64,000 nucleotides of DNA from Pseudomonas viridiflava (GCA_900596015.1 UVIF01000002.1:583400-647399); one strand, 5' to 3'. Shown: positions 1 through 8,969, counted from the first letter of the stretch. Made by a program: numbers and translations. The notes: generated by a model not told the origin, from the sequence alone.

Positions 1-1
1 C

Positions 2-1144
2 GGTGCCGGCTGGGCAGGTGGATTCACTGCCGACAGCCTCGACGCCCATGAGGGTCACTTCACCTCCAAGGGCCACGCAGGCGCCACTGTGGTGCCCGCC
101 CTGCTCGCCCTGGCAGATGCGCTGGCCCACCAAGGCAAGCCAGTGAGCGGTCGTGAACTGTTGACGGCGCTGTGCATCGGCTACGAAACCGCCCTGCGCG
201 CAGGCGTCGCATTGATGGCCACCTCGCCGACCTACCATGCCTCTGGCGGCTTCTCGGGCATTGGTGTGGTGTGTGCCGGGGCGAGGATGCTGGGCTTCGA
301 CGAATCGACATTCCGTCACGCGCTGGGCATCGCCGAATACTTCAGTGCACGCTGCCCGATGATGCGCGTGGTGCAGTCACCGACCATGCTGCGCGACGGC
401 CACGGCGCGGGCGCGTTCGTAGGACTCAACGCATTGCTGATGGCACGCGAAGGCATGACCGGGGCACCGGCGGAAACCATAGAGGACGAATCCGTCGCGG
501 CGTTCTGGCAGGATCTGGGCCATCGCTGGGAAATCGACAGCCAATACTTCAAGCCATGGCCCGTCTGCCGTTGGGCTCAGCCTGCGCTTACGGCAATGGT
601 GGCACTGCAACAGGTATCGGGCGGCATCGAGGTCAATCGGATCGAGAAGATTCGCGTCGAGACGTTCTTCGAATCGGTCTGCCTGCAGGGGCACACGCCT
701 GCCAACGCCGACGAAGCGCAATACGCACTCGCATTCCCTCTGGCCGCGCTTATCGTCCGGGGCAAGGTCGGGCCCGAAGAAGTCACGGGCGCATCGATCT
801 GCGCCCCGGACATTCTCGCCATGAGCGCCAGGATCGAGATCGTGGAAGCGCCGGATCTTTCGGCGCGCTTCCCCGAAGAGATCCTGTCACGGGTCATCGT
901 TACCCTGGATAACGGTGACGTGCTGCGTAGCCAGACCACCGCTGCCAAAGGTGATCCGGAAACCGCAATGACCATCGCGGAACTCGAGAGCAAGTACGAC
1001 ATGTTCGCTTCGGTATCGCTGGATGAAAAAACCCGTGAAGCGATCAAGGCAGCGGTCAAGAATCTGGCCTCATCGTCATCAGCGGTGGAGGCACTCTCGG
1101 GAATCTTTCAGCCGCCGCCCGAACACCTGGGCCAACCCGCCTGA
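2..1144 (+). CDS. MmgE/PrpD family protein (5' end outside window)
   Basis: The reading frame is already open at base 2 and runs to a TGA at 1142-1144, so the gene starts upstream of the window and about 380 residues are visible. The family includes 2-methylcitrate dehydratase PrpD, cis-aconitate decarboxylase and many uncharacterised catabolic dehydratases. Seen here are the glycine-rich N-terminal helical region (AGGFTADSLDAHEGHF), the KGHAGATVVPALLALAD segment, and a C-terminal part with YFKPWPVCRWAQPA, which matches the conserved K-P-x-P-x-C-R-W region of the family. It is probably a catabolic paralogue rather than the prp operon enzyme, because no prpB or prpC is adjacent. The next gene, 188 bp downstream on the same strand, is a Rieske oxygenase. 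The substrate cannot be told from sequence. Confidence 0.85.
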   Translation, partial: GAGWAGGFTADSLDAHEGHFTSKGHAGATVVPALLALADALAHQGKPVSGRELLTALCIGYETALRAGVALMATSPTYHASGGFSGIGVVCAGARMLGFDESTFRHALGIAEYFSARCPMMRVVQSPTMLRDGHGAGAFVGLNALLMAREGMTGAPAETIEDESVAAFWQDLGHRWEIDSQYFKPWPVCRWAQPALTAMVALQQVSGGIEVNRIEKIRVETFFESVCLQGHTPANADEAQYALAFPLAALIVRGKVGPEEVTGASICAPDILAMSARIEIVEAPDLSARFPEEILSRVIVTLDNGDVLRSQTTAAKGDPETAMTIAELESKYDMFASVSLDEKTREAIKAAVKNLASSSSAVEALSGIFQPPPEHLGQPA

Positions 1145-1332
1145 AGTGCGTTGCAGACGGCTCGAAGAAGGGCACGAGGACGCGATCCATCCATAACCTG
1201 CCCGCATTGATTGCACGCCTTAAATGTCGTTTGATCCGCCTCGATTGACGGGTATAGGCTGCGATCAATAGCCAGTCGGCAATGCCGAGCTGCATCTAAC
1301 CTGGCCCCCAAGGTCTGCATCCTGGAGGAAAT

Positions 1333-2568
1333 ATGGATTTCAAGAAAACCGTTTTTGATCTGGTTTCCCAACGCAAGCCCAACCACTCGCTACCGGGCGC
1401 GCTCTATAGCAGTGATGAAGTCTATCGCCAGGACCTCGAGCAGATCTGGCACAAGGACTGGATCTTTGCAGGCCATACCTTCGAAGTTGCCAAACCCGGT
1501 CAGTACATGACGCTTCAGGTAGGCGATTACCCCGTGGTCATCGTGCGCAGCAAGGACGGCGAAGTCAGAGCGTTCCACAACGCCTGCCGCCACCGTGGGG
1601 CCAAGGTCTGCGAAGCCGCGCAGGGCAAGGTCGCCAAGCTGGTCTGCCCGTACCACAAATGGACGTTCGAGCTCGATGGCAAGCTGTTGTTCGCCGGCAA
1701 CATGGGCCAGGACTTCGACAAGAGCCAATACAACCTCAAACCGGTGCACTGCGAAGTGGTGAACACGTACATCTACGTGTGCGTGGGTGTGGTCAAACCT
1801 GACTTCGAATCGTTCCGAAAAGCCGTGGATCCGTTCGTGGCACCGCACAACCTTGAAGAATGCAAAGTTGCCTTCGAGTCGAACATCATCGAGAAAGGCA
1901 ACTGGAAACTGGTGTTCGAGAACAACCGCGAGTGCTACCACTGCGACGGCTCGCACCCTGAACTCTTGAACTCGTTCGTCGATAATCTTTCAGTGGGTGG
2001 CACCAGCGGGGAAGACGATCCGGAACTGGCGGCATACTGGAACAAGTGTGAAAAGGCAGGCCTACCCAGTCGCCTGGTCATGGACATCCACGGACGCTTC
2101 CGCATGACCCGGATACCGCTGTCGGCGGGCGCTGTCAGCTACACCATGGACGGCAAACCTGCCGTCAACGGTCGCCTGGACAAGTCTGGCGAGCCCGACA
2201 TCGGCGCCTTGCTGTACTTCAACTATCCGTCGACCTGGAACCACTTTCTGGGCGACCACGCGTTGAGCTTCCGCGTGCTGCCCATCAGCGCCACGGAAAC
2301 CCTGGTGACCACCAAGTGGCTGGTGCACAACACCGCCATGGAAGGTGTGGACTACGATCTGGATCGCCTGACCAAAGTCTGGATTGCCACCAACGACCAG
2401 GACAGGACGCTGGTAGAGGGCACCCAGCGTGGGGTCACTTCCCCGTCGTTCGAACCCGGCCCGTTCTCCGAAACGGCTGAAACCGGCGTTTGCCAGTTCG
2501 ATGACTGGTACTGCAATACCATGCTCGATCGCCTGCAGGGGCCGATCCCTTTGAAGTCGGTTGGCTAG
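1333..2568 (+). CDS. Rieske non-haem iron aromatic-ring/betaine-type oxygenase, alpha subunit
   Basis: A 411-residue oxygenase component. The Rieske [2Fe-2S] ligands are C85-x-H87 and C105-x2-H108 (CRHRG and CPYHKW). The mononuclear iron site begins with H203-x4-H208 inside NNRECYHCDGSHPE. That segment, the size, and the LVCPYHKWTFELDGKLLFAG stretch most resemble the glycine-betaine/stachydrine demethylase group (GbcA, Stc2) rather than benzoate- or naphthalene-type dioxygenases. An AGGAGGAA-like sequence (tggaggaaat) lies 6-7 bases before the ATG. No partner ferredoxin reductase lies next to it, so electrons probably come from a reductase encoded elsewhere. Placement after an MmgE/PrpD gene suggests a small catabolic cluster. 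The substrate is unknown; a quaternary amine or N-methyl compound is an inference. Confidence 0.88.
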   Translation: MDFKKTVFDLVSQRKPNHSLPGALYSSDEVYRQDLEQIWHKDWIFAGHTFEVAKPGQYMTLQVGDYPVVIVRSKDGEVRAFHNACRHRGAKVCEAAQGKVAKLVCPYHKWTFELDGKLLFAGNMGQDFDKSQYNLKPVHCEVVNTYIYVCVGVVKPDFESFRKAVDPFVAPHNLEECKVAFESNIIEKGNWKLVFENNRECYHCDGSHPELLNSFVDNLSVGGTSGEDDPELAAYWNKCEKAGLPSRLVMDIHGRFRMTRIPLSAGAVSYTMDGKPAVNGRLDKSGEPDIGALLYFNYPSTWNHFLGDHALSFRVLPISATETLVTTKWLVHNTAMEGVDYDLDRLTKVWIATNDQDRTLVEGTQRGVTSPSFEPGPFSETAETGVCQFDDWYCNTMLDRLQGPIPLKSVG

Positions 2569-2750
2569 GTTCGAAGCCGGGGGGCAATTGCCTTCCCGCG
2601 CCCTGTCTGCACAGCGACCGCGTGGCCGAACCACGCGCACCGCCCTCCCTCCTCGCCACGCAAGCATGGCGCTGTCACAGTCGATGCCGCATAATTCCCC
2701 GATTCGTTTTCGGGAGGCAGTGGGGCGCATTCGCAGCCCCTCCTAGATCA

Positions 2751-3098
2751 ATGGCTCATATTCTCTACGGCATCAAAGCCTGCGACACCATGAAAAAGGC
2801 CCGCACCTGGCTCGACGAGCATCAGGTGGAGTACGCCTTCCATGACTACAAGAGCGCCGGCATCGACCGCGAGCGCCTGGCCCGCTGGTGCGACGAGCAC
2901 GGCTGGCAGGTGCTGCTGAACAAGGCCGGTACCACCTTCCGCAAGCTTGGCGACGAGCAGAAGGCCGACATCGACCAGGCCAAGGCCATCGAACTGATGC
3001 TCGCCCAGCCGTCGATGATCAAGCGCCCGGTGTTGCAGCTTGGCGACAAGACCGTGATCGGCTTCAAGCCTGATATCTACGCAGCGGCCCTTGCCTGA
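2751..3098 (+). CDS. ArsC/Spx-like thioredoxin-fold protein (YffB type)
   Basis: A 115-residue ArsC-family protein. The N-terminus reads LYGIKACDTMKKARTWLDEH, with a single Cys in the CDT motif where ArsC proteins hold the catalytic Cys; VLLNKAGTTFRKL and PSMIKRPVL match the conserved core and the cis-Pro region. This start was chosen because the upstream extension (from 2622) has no family similarity. It lies 35 bp upstream of dapD on the same strand, the usual arrangement in Pseudomonas. The family includes true arsenate reductases, but YffB-type members have no established arsenate role, so an arsenic function should not be assumed. Confidence 0.85.
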   Translation: MAHILYGIKACDTMKKARTWLDEHQVEYAFHDYKSAGIDRERLARWCDEHGWQVLLNKAGTTFRKLGDEQKADIDQAKAIELMLAQPSMIKRPVLQLGDKTVIGFKPDIYAAALA

Positions 3099-3133
3099 CG
3101 CGGGCCCGCACTTATTCTGCACGAGGTAATTCC

Positions 3134-4168
3134 ATGTCCAATTCCCTGTTCAGCCTGGCCTTCGGTGTCGGCACGCAAAACCGTCAAGGCACCTGGCTGG
3201 AAGTGTTCTATGCACAGCCGTTGACCAATCCGTCCACCGCACTGGTCGATGCCATCGCTCCGTTGCTGGGTTACACCGGTGGCAACCAGGCCGTTGCCTT
3301 CAGCAACACCCAGGCCTCGCAGCTGGCCGAGGCGCTCAAGCACGTCGACCCGGCGCAAGCCGCCCTGTTGACCCGCCTGGCCGAGAGCCACAAGCCGCTG
3401 GTCGCGACGCTGCTGGCCGAAGACGCCGCGCTGACCTCCACGCCCGAGGCGTACCTGAAGCTGCATCTGCTGTCCCATCGCCTGGCGCAGCCACACGGCC
3501 TGAACCTGGCCGGCATCTTCCCGCTGCTGCCCAACGTCGCCTGGACCAGCCAGGGTGCGGTCGACCTGGCCGAACTGGGTGAGCGTCAGCTGGAAGCGCG
3601 CCTGAAGGGCGAATTGCTGGAAGTGTTCTCGGTGGACAAGTTTCCCAAGATGACCGACTACGTGGTGCCGGCCGGCGTGCGTATCGCCGACAGCGCGCGC
3701 GTGCGCCTGGGCGCCTACATCGGCGAAGGCACCACCGTCATGCACGAGGGCTTCGTCAACTTCAATGCCGGCACTCAAGGCCCAGGCATGATCGAAGGCC
3801 GTGTCTCGGCGGGCGTGTTCGTCGGCAAGGGCTCGGACCTGGGCGGCGGCTGCTCGACCATGGGCACCCTGTCCGGTGGCGGCAACATCGTCATCAAGGT
3901 GGGCGAAGGCTGCCTGATCGGCGCCAATGCCGGTATCGGCATTCCATTGGGCGACCGCAACACCGTCGAAGCCGGTCTGTACATCACGGCCGGCACCAAG
4001 GTGGCGCTGCTCGATGAACAGAACCAGTTGGTCAAGACCTTGAAGGCACGGGACCTGGCTGGCCAGCCTGACCTGCTGTTCCGGCGCAATTCGGTCACCG
4101 GCGCCGTGGAGTGCAAGAGCCACAAGTCGGCCATCGAACTCAACGAAGCGCTGCACGCTCACAACTAA
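3134..4168 (+). CDS. dapD: 2,3,4,5-tetrahydropyridine-2,6-dicarboxylate N-succinyltransferase
   Basis: This 344-residue enzyme transfers a succinyl group from succinyl-CoA to tetrahydrodipicolinate in the succinylase branch of lysine and diaminopimelate synthesis, in the cytoplasm. The C-terminal half shows the left-handed beta-helix hexapeptide pattern (RIADSARVRLGAYIGEGTTV, GGGCSTMGTLSGGGNIVIKV, GCLIGANAGIGIPLGD). The length and start (MSNSLFSLAFGVGTQNRQGTWLEVFYAQ) match the longer pseudomonad DapD form. An AGGTAAT stretch precedes the ATG. dapA, for an earlier step of the same pathway, lies at 28.3-29.2 kb. A GC-rich hairpin with a T-run follows the stop. Confidence 0.96.
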   Translation: MSNSLFSLAFGVGTQNRQGTWLEVFYAQPLTNPSTALVDAIAPLLGYTGGNQAVAFSNTQASQLAEALKHVDPAQAALLTRLAESHKPLVATLLAEDAALTSTPEAYLKLHLLSHRLAQPHGLNLAGIFPLLPNVAWTSQGAVDLAELGERQLEARLKGELLEVFSVDKFPKMTDYVVPAGVRIADSARVRLGAYIGEGTTVMHEGFVNFNAGTQGPGMIEGRVSAGVFVGKGSDLGGGCSTMGTLSGGGNIVIKVGEGCLIGANAGIGIPLGDRNTVEAGLYITAGTKVALLDEQNQLVKTLKARDLAGQPDLLFRRNSVTGAVECKSHKSAIELNEALHAHN

Positions 4169-4179
4169 GTGGCGATATC

Positions 4180-4206
4180 GGGCCCGGCATCCCTGCCGGG
4201 CCTTTT
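4180..4206 (+). terminator. Rho-independent terminator after dapD
   Basis: The arms GGCCCGGCA and TGCCGGGCC flank a short CTCC-like loop and are followed by TTTT. The hairpin sits 12 bp after the dapD stop and before csdA, so csdA probably depends on partial read-through or on its own promoter. Confidence 0.75.
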
Positions 4207-4223
4207 GCCTGGGGTCTTCGACC

Positions 4224-5429
4224 ATGCTTCATGCCTCCCCCTGGCGCTCTGACTTTCCAGCCATCGCCGCCTTGCAACAGCAGCAGCAGACCTACCTGGA
4301 CAGCGCTGCAACCACCCAGAAACCGCAAGCCCTGATCGACGCCATAGGCCACTACTATGGCCACGGCGCGGCCAACGTACATCGCGCTCAGCATCTGCCC
4401 GGGTCATTGGCTACCCGTGCGTTCGAAGCCAGCCGCGAGAAGGTCGCACGGTGGCTGAATGCAAGCGCTCCCGAGCAGATCATCTTTACCCACGGTGCGA
4501 CCAGTGCGCTGAATCTGCTCGCCTATGGCCTGGCCGAGCAACTGCAGCCCGGCGACGAACTGGTGATCAGCGCCGCAGAGCACCATGCCAACCTGCTGCC
4601 CTGGCAACAGCTGGCCAAACGTCGTGGCCTGCCATTGCGGGTGCTGCCGCTGGATGCCAGTGGCGTGGTCGACCTGCAGGCGGCTGCGCAGATCATCGGC
4701 CCACGTACCCGGCTGCTCGCAGTGACCCAACTGTCCAACGTATTCGGCGCCTGGCAACCACTGCCGGAATTGCTTGCGCTGGCGCGTGCGCAAGGCGCGA
4801 TCACGGTGGTGGATGGCGCCCAGGGCGTCGTCCATGGACGCCATGACGTCGAGCGACTGCAGTGCGATTTCTATGTGTTCTCCAGCCACAAGCTGTATGG
4901 CCCGGACGGCGTCGGCGTGCTGTATGGCCGGCGTGAGGCCTTGCAGAAGCTTGTGCACTGGCAGTTCGGCGGCGAAATGGTGCACCACGCCGATTACCAG
5001 AGTGCGAGCTTTCACCCGGCGCCGTTGGGCCATGAAGCAGGCACCCCGGCCATTGCCAGCGTGATCGGGCTGGGCGCGACCCTGGATTACCTGGGCCATC
5101 TGGACGCCCAGGCCGTGGCCGCACACGAAGCGTGCCTGCATGCGCAATTGCTGGCTGGTCTGCACGCGCTCAGCAGTGTGCGCTTGCTCGGCACGCCGCA
5201 GATTGCGCTGGCCAGTTTCGTCGTTGAAGGCGTACACAACGCCGATCTGGCGCACCTGCTGACCGATCAAGGCATCGCCGTGCGCGCCGGGCATCACTGC
5301 GCCATGCCCTTGATGAAGCACCTTGGTTTGTCTGGCGCCATTCGGGTGTCCTTGGGTCTGTACAACGACTCAGGCGACCTGCAACGGTTTTTCGAGGCAC
5401 TGGACAAGGCGCTGGAGATACTGACATGA
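4224..5429 (+). CDS. csdA: Cysteine desulfurase, CsdA/SufS type
   Basis: A 401-residue class V PLP enzyme that removes sulfur from cysteine and carries it as a persulfide. The PLP lysine is K223 in SSHKLYGPDG and the catalytic cysteine is C359 in RAGHHCAMPLM. The group II desulfurase features YLDSAATTQKP near the N-terminus and TQLSNVFG are present. The 3' end overlaps the SufE-like gene by 4 bases (ATGA), so the two are translationally coupled. With csdE next and tcdA converging downstream, this is the Csd system as in E. coli (csdA-csdE-tcdA), which supports CsdA rather than SufS. Likely roles are Fe-S cluster supply and thio-/ct6A-tRNA modification. Confidence 0.94.
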   Translation: MLHASPWRSDFPAIAALQQQQQTYLDSAATTQKPQALIDAIGHYYGHGAANVHRAQHLPGSLATRAFEASREKVARWLNASAPEQIIFTHGATSALNLLAYGLAEQLQPGDELVISAAEHHANLLPWQQLAKRRGLPLRVLPLDASGVVDLQAAAQIIGPRTRLLAVTQLSNVFGAWQPLPELLALARAQGAITVVDGAQGVVHGRHDVERLQCDFYVFSSHKLYGPDGVGVLYGRREALQKLVHWQFGGEMVHHADYQSASFHPAPLGHEAGTPAIASVIGLGATLDYLGHLDAQAVAAHEACLHAQLLAGLHALSSVRLLGTPQIALASFVVEGVHNADLAHLLTDQGIAVRAGHHCAMPLMKHLGLSGAIRVSLGLYNDSGDLQRFFEALDKALEILT

Positions 5430-5827
5430 ACCTCAACCCACAGGCTGAAGACGCACTTCAGGCTTTCAGGCAGGCCGCCGGTTGGGAGCAGCGGGCGCGT
5501 TTGTTGATGCAGTGGGGCGAACGTCTGGAGCCGCTTGGCGAAGGGCAGAAAGTGGACGCCAATCGTGTGCATGGGTGCGAAAGCGTGGTGTGGTTGGTGG
5601 CTGAGCGTCAGGATGAGCGCTGGCACTTCAGGGCCGCCAGTGATGCACGGATGATCCGTGGCTTGCTGGCGCTGCTGCTGGTGCGGGTCGAGGGCCTGGA
5701 TTCGCAGGCGCTGCGCGAGCTGAACCTGGGCGATTGGTTCGAACGGCTGGGCCTGGGGCGGCAGCTGTCGCCCTCGCGCAGCAATGGGCTCAATGCGGTA
5801 TTGAAGCGGATGGCCGAGCTGGTGTGA
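5426..5827 (+). CDS. csdE: SufE-family sulfur acceptor
   Basis: A 133-residue SufE/CsdE protein that accepts persulfide sulfur from CsdA. The acceptor cysteine is C51 in NRVHGCESVVWL, the family's defining motif, and SDARMIRGLLALLL matches the conserved helix after it. It overlaps csdA by 4 bases and faces tcdA across a REP pair, the arrangement expected for the Csd system. Confidence 0.93.
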   Translation: MNLNPQAEDALQAFRQAAGWEQRARLLMQWGERLEPLGEGQKVDANRVHGCESVVWLVAERQDERWHFRAASDARMIRGLLALLLVRVEGLDSQALRELNLGDWFERLGLGRQLSPSRSNGLNAVLKRMAELV

Positions 5828-5850
5828 ACCTTTGGGTCAGGTCGGCAGCC

Positions 5851-5941
5851 CTTCGCGGGCAGAGGGCTCGCCGCCCGCCCCGCTCCCACAAAAGGCGCAT
5901 GCATCATACTACCCCTGTGGGAGCGGGCTCTGCCCGCGAAG
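5851..5941. repeat. Paired inverted REP elements (BIME-like)
   Basis: A left unit with CTTCGCGGGCAGAG...CGCTCCCACA faces a right unit with TGTGGGAGCGGGCTCTGCCC and GCGAAG. This is the Pseudomonas putida-type REP (TGTGGGAGCGGG core) in head-to-head order. It lies between the convergent csdE and tcdA genes and can form a long hairpin acting on both transcripts. Confidence 0.85.
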
Positions 5942-5972
5942 AAGCCGCCGCGGCGTTATGGCTACCTCTCCC

Positions 5973-6785
5973 TCAGACTTCCGCCTTGACCCTATCTGCC
6001 GGACGTCGCACCCCAGCCACGATCTTGTCGACCGCCTTGGTCGCCGCCACCATGCCAAAGGTCGCCGTCACCATCATCACCGCACCGAATCCTCCGGCGC
6101 AGTCCAGCTTCACACCGTCACCGACGAAACTCTTCTGCAGGCAAATGCTGCCATCGGGCTTGGGATAGCGCAGCTGTTCGGTGGAGAACACGCAGGGCAC
6201 GCTGTAGTGGCGCGTGACCGTGCGTGAAAACCCATAGTCGCGACGCAGTGTCGAACGCACCTTGGATGCCAGCGGATCGTTGAACGTACGGTTCAGGTCG
6301 CAGACCTGGATCAAGGTCGGGTCGATCTGCCCGCCGGCGCCCCCAGTGGTGATGATCTGGATCTTGCGTCGCTTGCACCAGGCGATCAGCGCGGCCTTGG
6401 CATTCACGCTGTCGATGCAGTCGATCACGCAGTCGATGTTTGGCGTGATGTATTCGGCCATGGTGTCGCGAGTGACGAAATCCGCCACCGCGTGCACCGT
6501 GCAGTCGGGATTGATGCCGCGCAGCCGCTCGGCCATCACCTCGACCTTGGGCTTGCCCACGGTGCTGTCCAGCGCGTGCAACTGCCGGTTGGCATTGCTG
6601 ACGCAGACGTCATCCAGATCGAACAGCGAGATCTCCCCGACCCCGGTGCGGGCGATCGCTTCCGCCGCCCACGAGCCGACGCCACCCACACCGACGATGG
6701 CCACGTGCGCATCACGCAGGCGCTGCATGCCCTCCAGGCCATACAGGCGGGCAATGCCGGCGAAACGCGGATCTTCTGTACTCAT
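5973..6785 (-). CDS. tcdA: tRNA threonylcarbamoyladenosine dehydratase
   Basis: A 270-residue E1-like ATP-dependent enzyme that cyclises t6A37 of tRNA to ct6A. The nucleotide-binding loop is VGVGGVGSWAAEAIARTGVG (about residues 31-50), followed by LFDLDDVCVSNANRQ, the ThiF/MoeB-type ATP and adenylation region, and a TTGGAGGQIDPT segment. The start MSTEDPRFAGIARLYG was chosen because it matches family N-termini; the 14-residue upstream extension does not. It converges on csdA-csdE, whose sulfur carrier system is functionally linked to TcdA in E. coli. Confidence 0.94.
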   Translation of the reverse strand: MSTEDPRFAGIARLYGLEGMQRLRDAHVAIVGVGGVGSWAAEAIARTGVGEISLFDLDDVCVSNANRQLHALDSTVGKPKVEVMAERLRGINPDCTVHAVADFVTRDTMAEYITPNIDCVIDCIDSVNAKAALIAWCKRRKIQIITTGGAGGQIDPTLIQVCDLNRTFNDPLASKVRSTLRRDYGFSRTVTRHYSVPCVFSTEQLRYPKPDGSICLQKSFVGDGVKLDCAGGFGAVMMVTATFGMVAATKAVDKIVAGVRRPADRVKAEV

Positions 6786-6835
6786 CACACGGCACCTCAA
6801 AAAACCGGCGCGCAGTATACACCACACCCCAATGC

Positions 6836-6919
6836 AGGAGCGGTCATCGGCCGCGAAGAACGCACCGCGGTCTGCCTGAACGCCGCGCCGCCCTTTTCGC
6901 GGCCACGGACCGCTCCTAC
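6836..6919. repeat. Paired inverted REP-like element (AGGAGCGGTC family)
   Basis: AGGAGCGGTCATCGGCCGCG and the facing CGCGGCCACGGACCGCTCCT flank a GC-rich spacer between the divergent tcdA and yajD genes. The core differs from the TGTGGGAGCGGG family at 5.9 kb. Copies of the same family occur at 30.55, 50.52 and 50.63 kb. Confidence 0.8.
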
Positions 6920-6972
6920 GGACGGGAAACCGTTAATATAGCGCCTGACCGTCATTATCCGAGGTGAACCCC

Positions 6973-7338
6973 ATGAGTTCGTCCACACCCCATACCGCCA
7001 AGCTCGATCGCATTCTCGCCGATGCCCAGCGCGAGCGCGAAAGCGGCTATCGCGACAAGGCCCTGCGCATGTACCCCCACGTGTGCGGCCGCTGTGCCCG
7101 CGAGTTCGCCGGCAAGCGCCTGAGCGAGCTGACCGTGCACCACCGCGACCACAACCACGACAACAATCCCCAAGACGGCTCCAATTGGGAACTGCTGTGC
7201 CTGTACTGCCACGACAACGAGCACTCGCGCTACACCGACCAGCAGTACTACGCCGAAGGCTCGACCAGCAGCCCGACCATCGCCAAGGCGACCCACAACC
7301 CCTTCGCGGCCCTGGCCGGATTGATGAAAAAAGACTGA
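6973..7338 (+). CDS. yajD: YajD-type HNH nuclease family protein
   Basis: A 121-residue HNH protein. C38-x2-C41 (CGRC) and a C-terminal CLYCHDNEH form the zinc-binding pairs; HHRDHNHDNNPQDGSNWELLC is the His-rich HNH core. The ATG at 6973 is preferred to the in-frame GTG at 6964, because GAGGTG at 6961-6966 then serves as ribosome-binding site with 6-base spacing. E. coli YajD is a homologue; its cellular role is not defined. The 3' end is 8 bp before the next gene. Confidence 0.88.
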   Translation: MSSSTPHTAKLDRILADAQRERESGYRDKALRMYPHVCGRCAREFAGKRLSELTVHHRDHNHDNNPQDGSNWELLCLYCHDNEHSRYTDQQYYAEGSTSSPTIAKATHNPFAALAGLMKKD

Positions 7339-7346
7339 GCGAGCAC

Positions 7347-7817
7347 GTGGCCAACAAACGGTACAGCTGCATCGGGTTGTTCAACCCCAAATCCCCGGAA
7401 AACGTCGGCTCGGTCATGCGCGCCGCCGGTTGCTACGGGGTCAATTCGGTGTTCTACACCGGCAAGCGCTACGAGCGCGCGCGCGACTTCGTGACCGACA
7501 CCAAGCGGGTTCACTACGACATTCCGCTCATCGGCATCGACGACCTGCAGAAAATCATCCCGCTGGGCTGCACCCCCGTGGCCGTCGAGCTGGTCGACGG
7601 CGCACGCCCGCTGCCCGAATACACCCACCCGGATCGCGCCATCTACATCTTCGGCCCCGAGGACGGCAGCCTCGACCAAAGTGTGCGCGACTGGTGCGAA
7701 GACACCATCTACATCCCCACCACCGGCTGCATGAATCTGGCCGCCACGGTCAACGTCGTGCTCTACGACCGCCTGGCCAAGGGCAACAACACGCGCTCCG
7801 GGCCCAAATTCAAATAA
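7347..7817 (+). CDS. TrmH/SpoU-family RNA 2'-O-methyltransferase
   Basis: A 156-residue SPOUT methyltransferase. The conserved motifs are NPKSPENVGSVMRAAGCYG (motif 1), IYIFGPEDGSLDQSV (motif 2) and IPTTGCMNLAATVNVVLYDR (motif 3, the knotted SAM site). The start is the GTG at 7347, preceded by GAGCGAG; the longer open frame upstream covers yajD in another frame and is spurious. The size is that of single-domain TrmH/TrmL-like proteins without an extra RNA-binding domain. The substrate RNA and position are unknown. Confidence 0.88.
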   Translation: MANKRYSCIGLFNPKSPENVGSVMRAAGCYGVNSVFYTGKRYERARDFVTDTKRVHYDIPLIGIDDLQKIIPLGCTPVAVELVDGARPLPEYTHPDRAIYIFGPEDGSLDQSVRDWCEDTIYIPTTGCMNLAATVNVVLYDRLAKGNNTRSGPKFK

Positions 7818-7882
7818 GCCGATGGAACAGCGTGAAGATTTGGCAGTCAGCTTGTTATCACTGCCCTATCAGGAGATTCAAC

Positions 7883-8248
7883 ATGAGCGACAGCAAAACC
7901 GTGGACGTCATCAAATCCGTTACCCAGCCCGACTACCATAACGTCAAGGGTTGGGAACGCGCCGGCTCGTTGCTGGTGGGCGTTGTTTCGATCGGCAAGG
8001 GTCTGCGCCGCGGCGGGCTCTTCGGTCTGATTCAGGTGGCCATTGGTGGTGCAGCCCTGGCCCGCGGTTGGAGCGGCCACTGTGCAGCCAAGTCGCTGGC
8101 CGAGAAAGGCCGCAGCGATCTGGAAGAGATCCGCAACAAGATCGAACGCGCTGGCGAAGATCTGCTGAACCTGAAGAAAAATGCCGATTCGGCGACCGAT
8201 ACCGCTACCGTGACTGGCGAAGACCCAGCGGTAACGCCAAAGGTCTGA
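7883..8248 (+). CDS. DUF2892/YgaP-transmembrane-like small membrane protein
   Basis: A 121-residue protein beginning with ATG at 7883, with AGGAG 9 bases upstream. NVKGWERAGSLLVGVVSIGKG and GGLFGLIQVAIGGAALARGW form two hydrophobic segments (about residues 26-45 and 48-66), the pattern of DUF2892-type inner-membrane proteins. The C-terminal half is charged and probably helical (EKGRSDLEEIRNKIERAGEDLLNLKK). It is followed by the convergent ycgN. The function is unknown. Confidence 0.72.
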   Translation: MSDSKTVDVIKSVTQPDYHNVKGWERAGSLLVGVVSIGKGLRRGGLFGLIQVAIGGAALARGWSGHCAAKSLAEKGRSDLEEIRNKIERAGEDLLNLKKNADSATDTATVTGEDPAVTPKV

Positions 8249-8332
8249 GTGCGTCGAGTCTCAGCGGCGCCTCCCTGTACGCCATGCCGCAGGGAGGTGC
8301 AGCTTTATCTTCCCAGCAAGCAACGCTGCGAA

Positions 8333-8782
8333 TCAGCCCGCCCGAAAGATCAGATAGTCTTCCCAGTCGTCCTCGTCCACATCCTTCTCGCTGACCATTT
8401 TGCCGGATTGCGAAATACGCTGTTTATGCACCTGTTCGCGGTCACCGCAGACCAGATGATGCCAAAGCGGCAGGTCCTGCCCCTGGCTGACAAGGCGATA
8501 TCCGCAGGTCGGTGGTAACCACTTGAATTGGTCGGCCTGGCCCGGCGTCAGCTGGATGCAGTCAGGCACCTGGGCTTTGCGCCGCGGATAGTCGCTGCAC
8601 TGACAGGTCTTGAGGTCGAGCATCTTGCACGCCACACGGGTGTAGTAGACGCTCTCGTCGTCTTCGTCCTCGAGCTTCTGCAGGCAGCACAGGCCACAAC
8701 CGTCGCACAGGGACTCCCACTCGAGCGGATCGAGTTGCTCGAGCGTCTTGCGCATCCAGAAGGGTTCGACGATGGCAGCCAT
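8333..8782 (-). CDS. ycgN: YcgN-family cysteine-cluster protein (UPF0260)
   Basis: A 149-residue protein with the [16 protein letters not shown] cysteine cluster near residues 26-41 and further cysteines in [19 protein letters not shown] and PPTCGYRL, typical of the YkgJ/YcgN zinc or iron-chelating family. The acidic tail [15 protein letters not shown] is also typical. The biochemical role is unknown. It converges with the DUF2892-like gene. Confidence 0.88.
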   Translation of the reverse strand: MAAIVEPFWMRKTLEQLDPLEWESLCDGCGLCCLQKLEDEDDESVYYTRVACKMLDLKTCQCSDYPRRKAQVPDCIQLTPGQADQFKWLPPTCGYRLVSQGQDLPLWHHLVCGDREQVHKQRISQSGKMVSEKDVDEDDWEDYLIFRAG

Positions 8783-8969
8783 GTGACCGAGAGTCCTGTA
8801 CGAAATTGACGGCTCAGGCGCGGGCAGTACCTGAAAGGGCCGCCAGTCTAGTGCGCCCTGCAGCGCGGGCCAAGCCCTGGCGACTGCCGGTAAGCTTCAC
8901 TTGTCAGGCGCGATCGATTCGCAGTAGTTTTTACCCCCTGCCCTCCACTCTCTTTCAATCAGGAATGCC

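Noticed and set aside
3077..4225. Long open frame opposite dapD
   Set aside because: A GC-rich shadow frame; dapD on the plus strand is unambiguous and the translation is Gln/Gly/Arg-rich without motifs.
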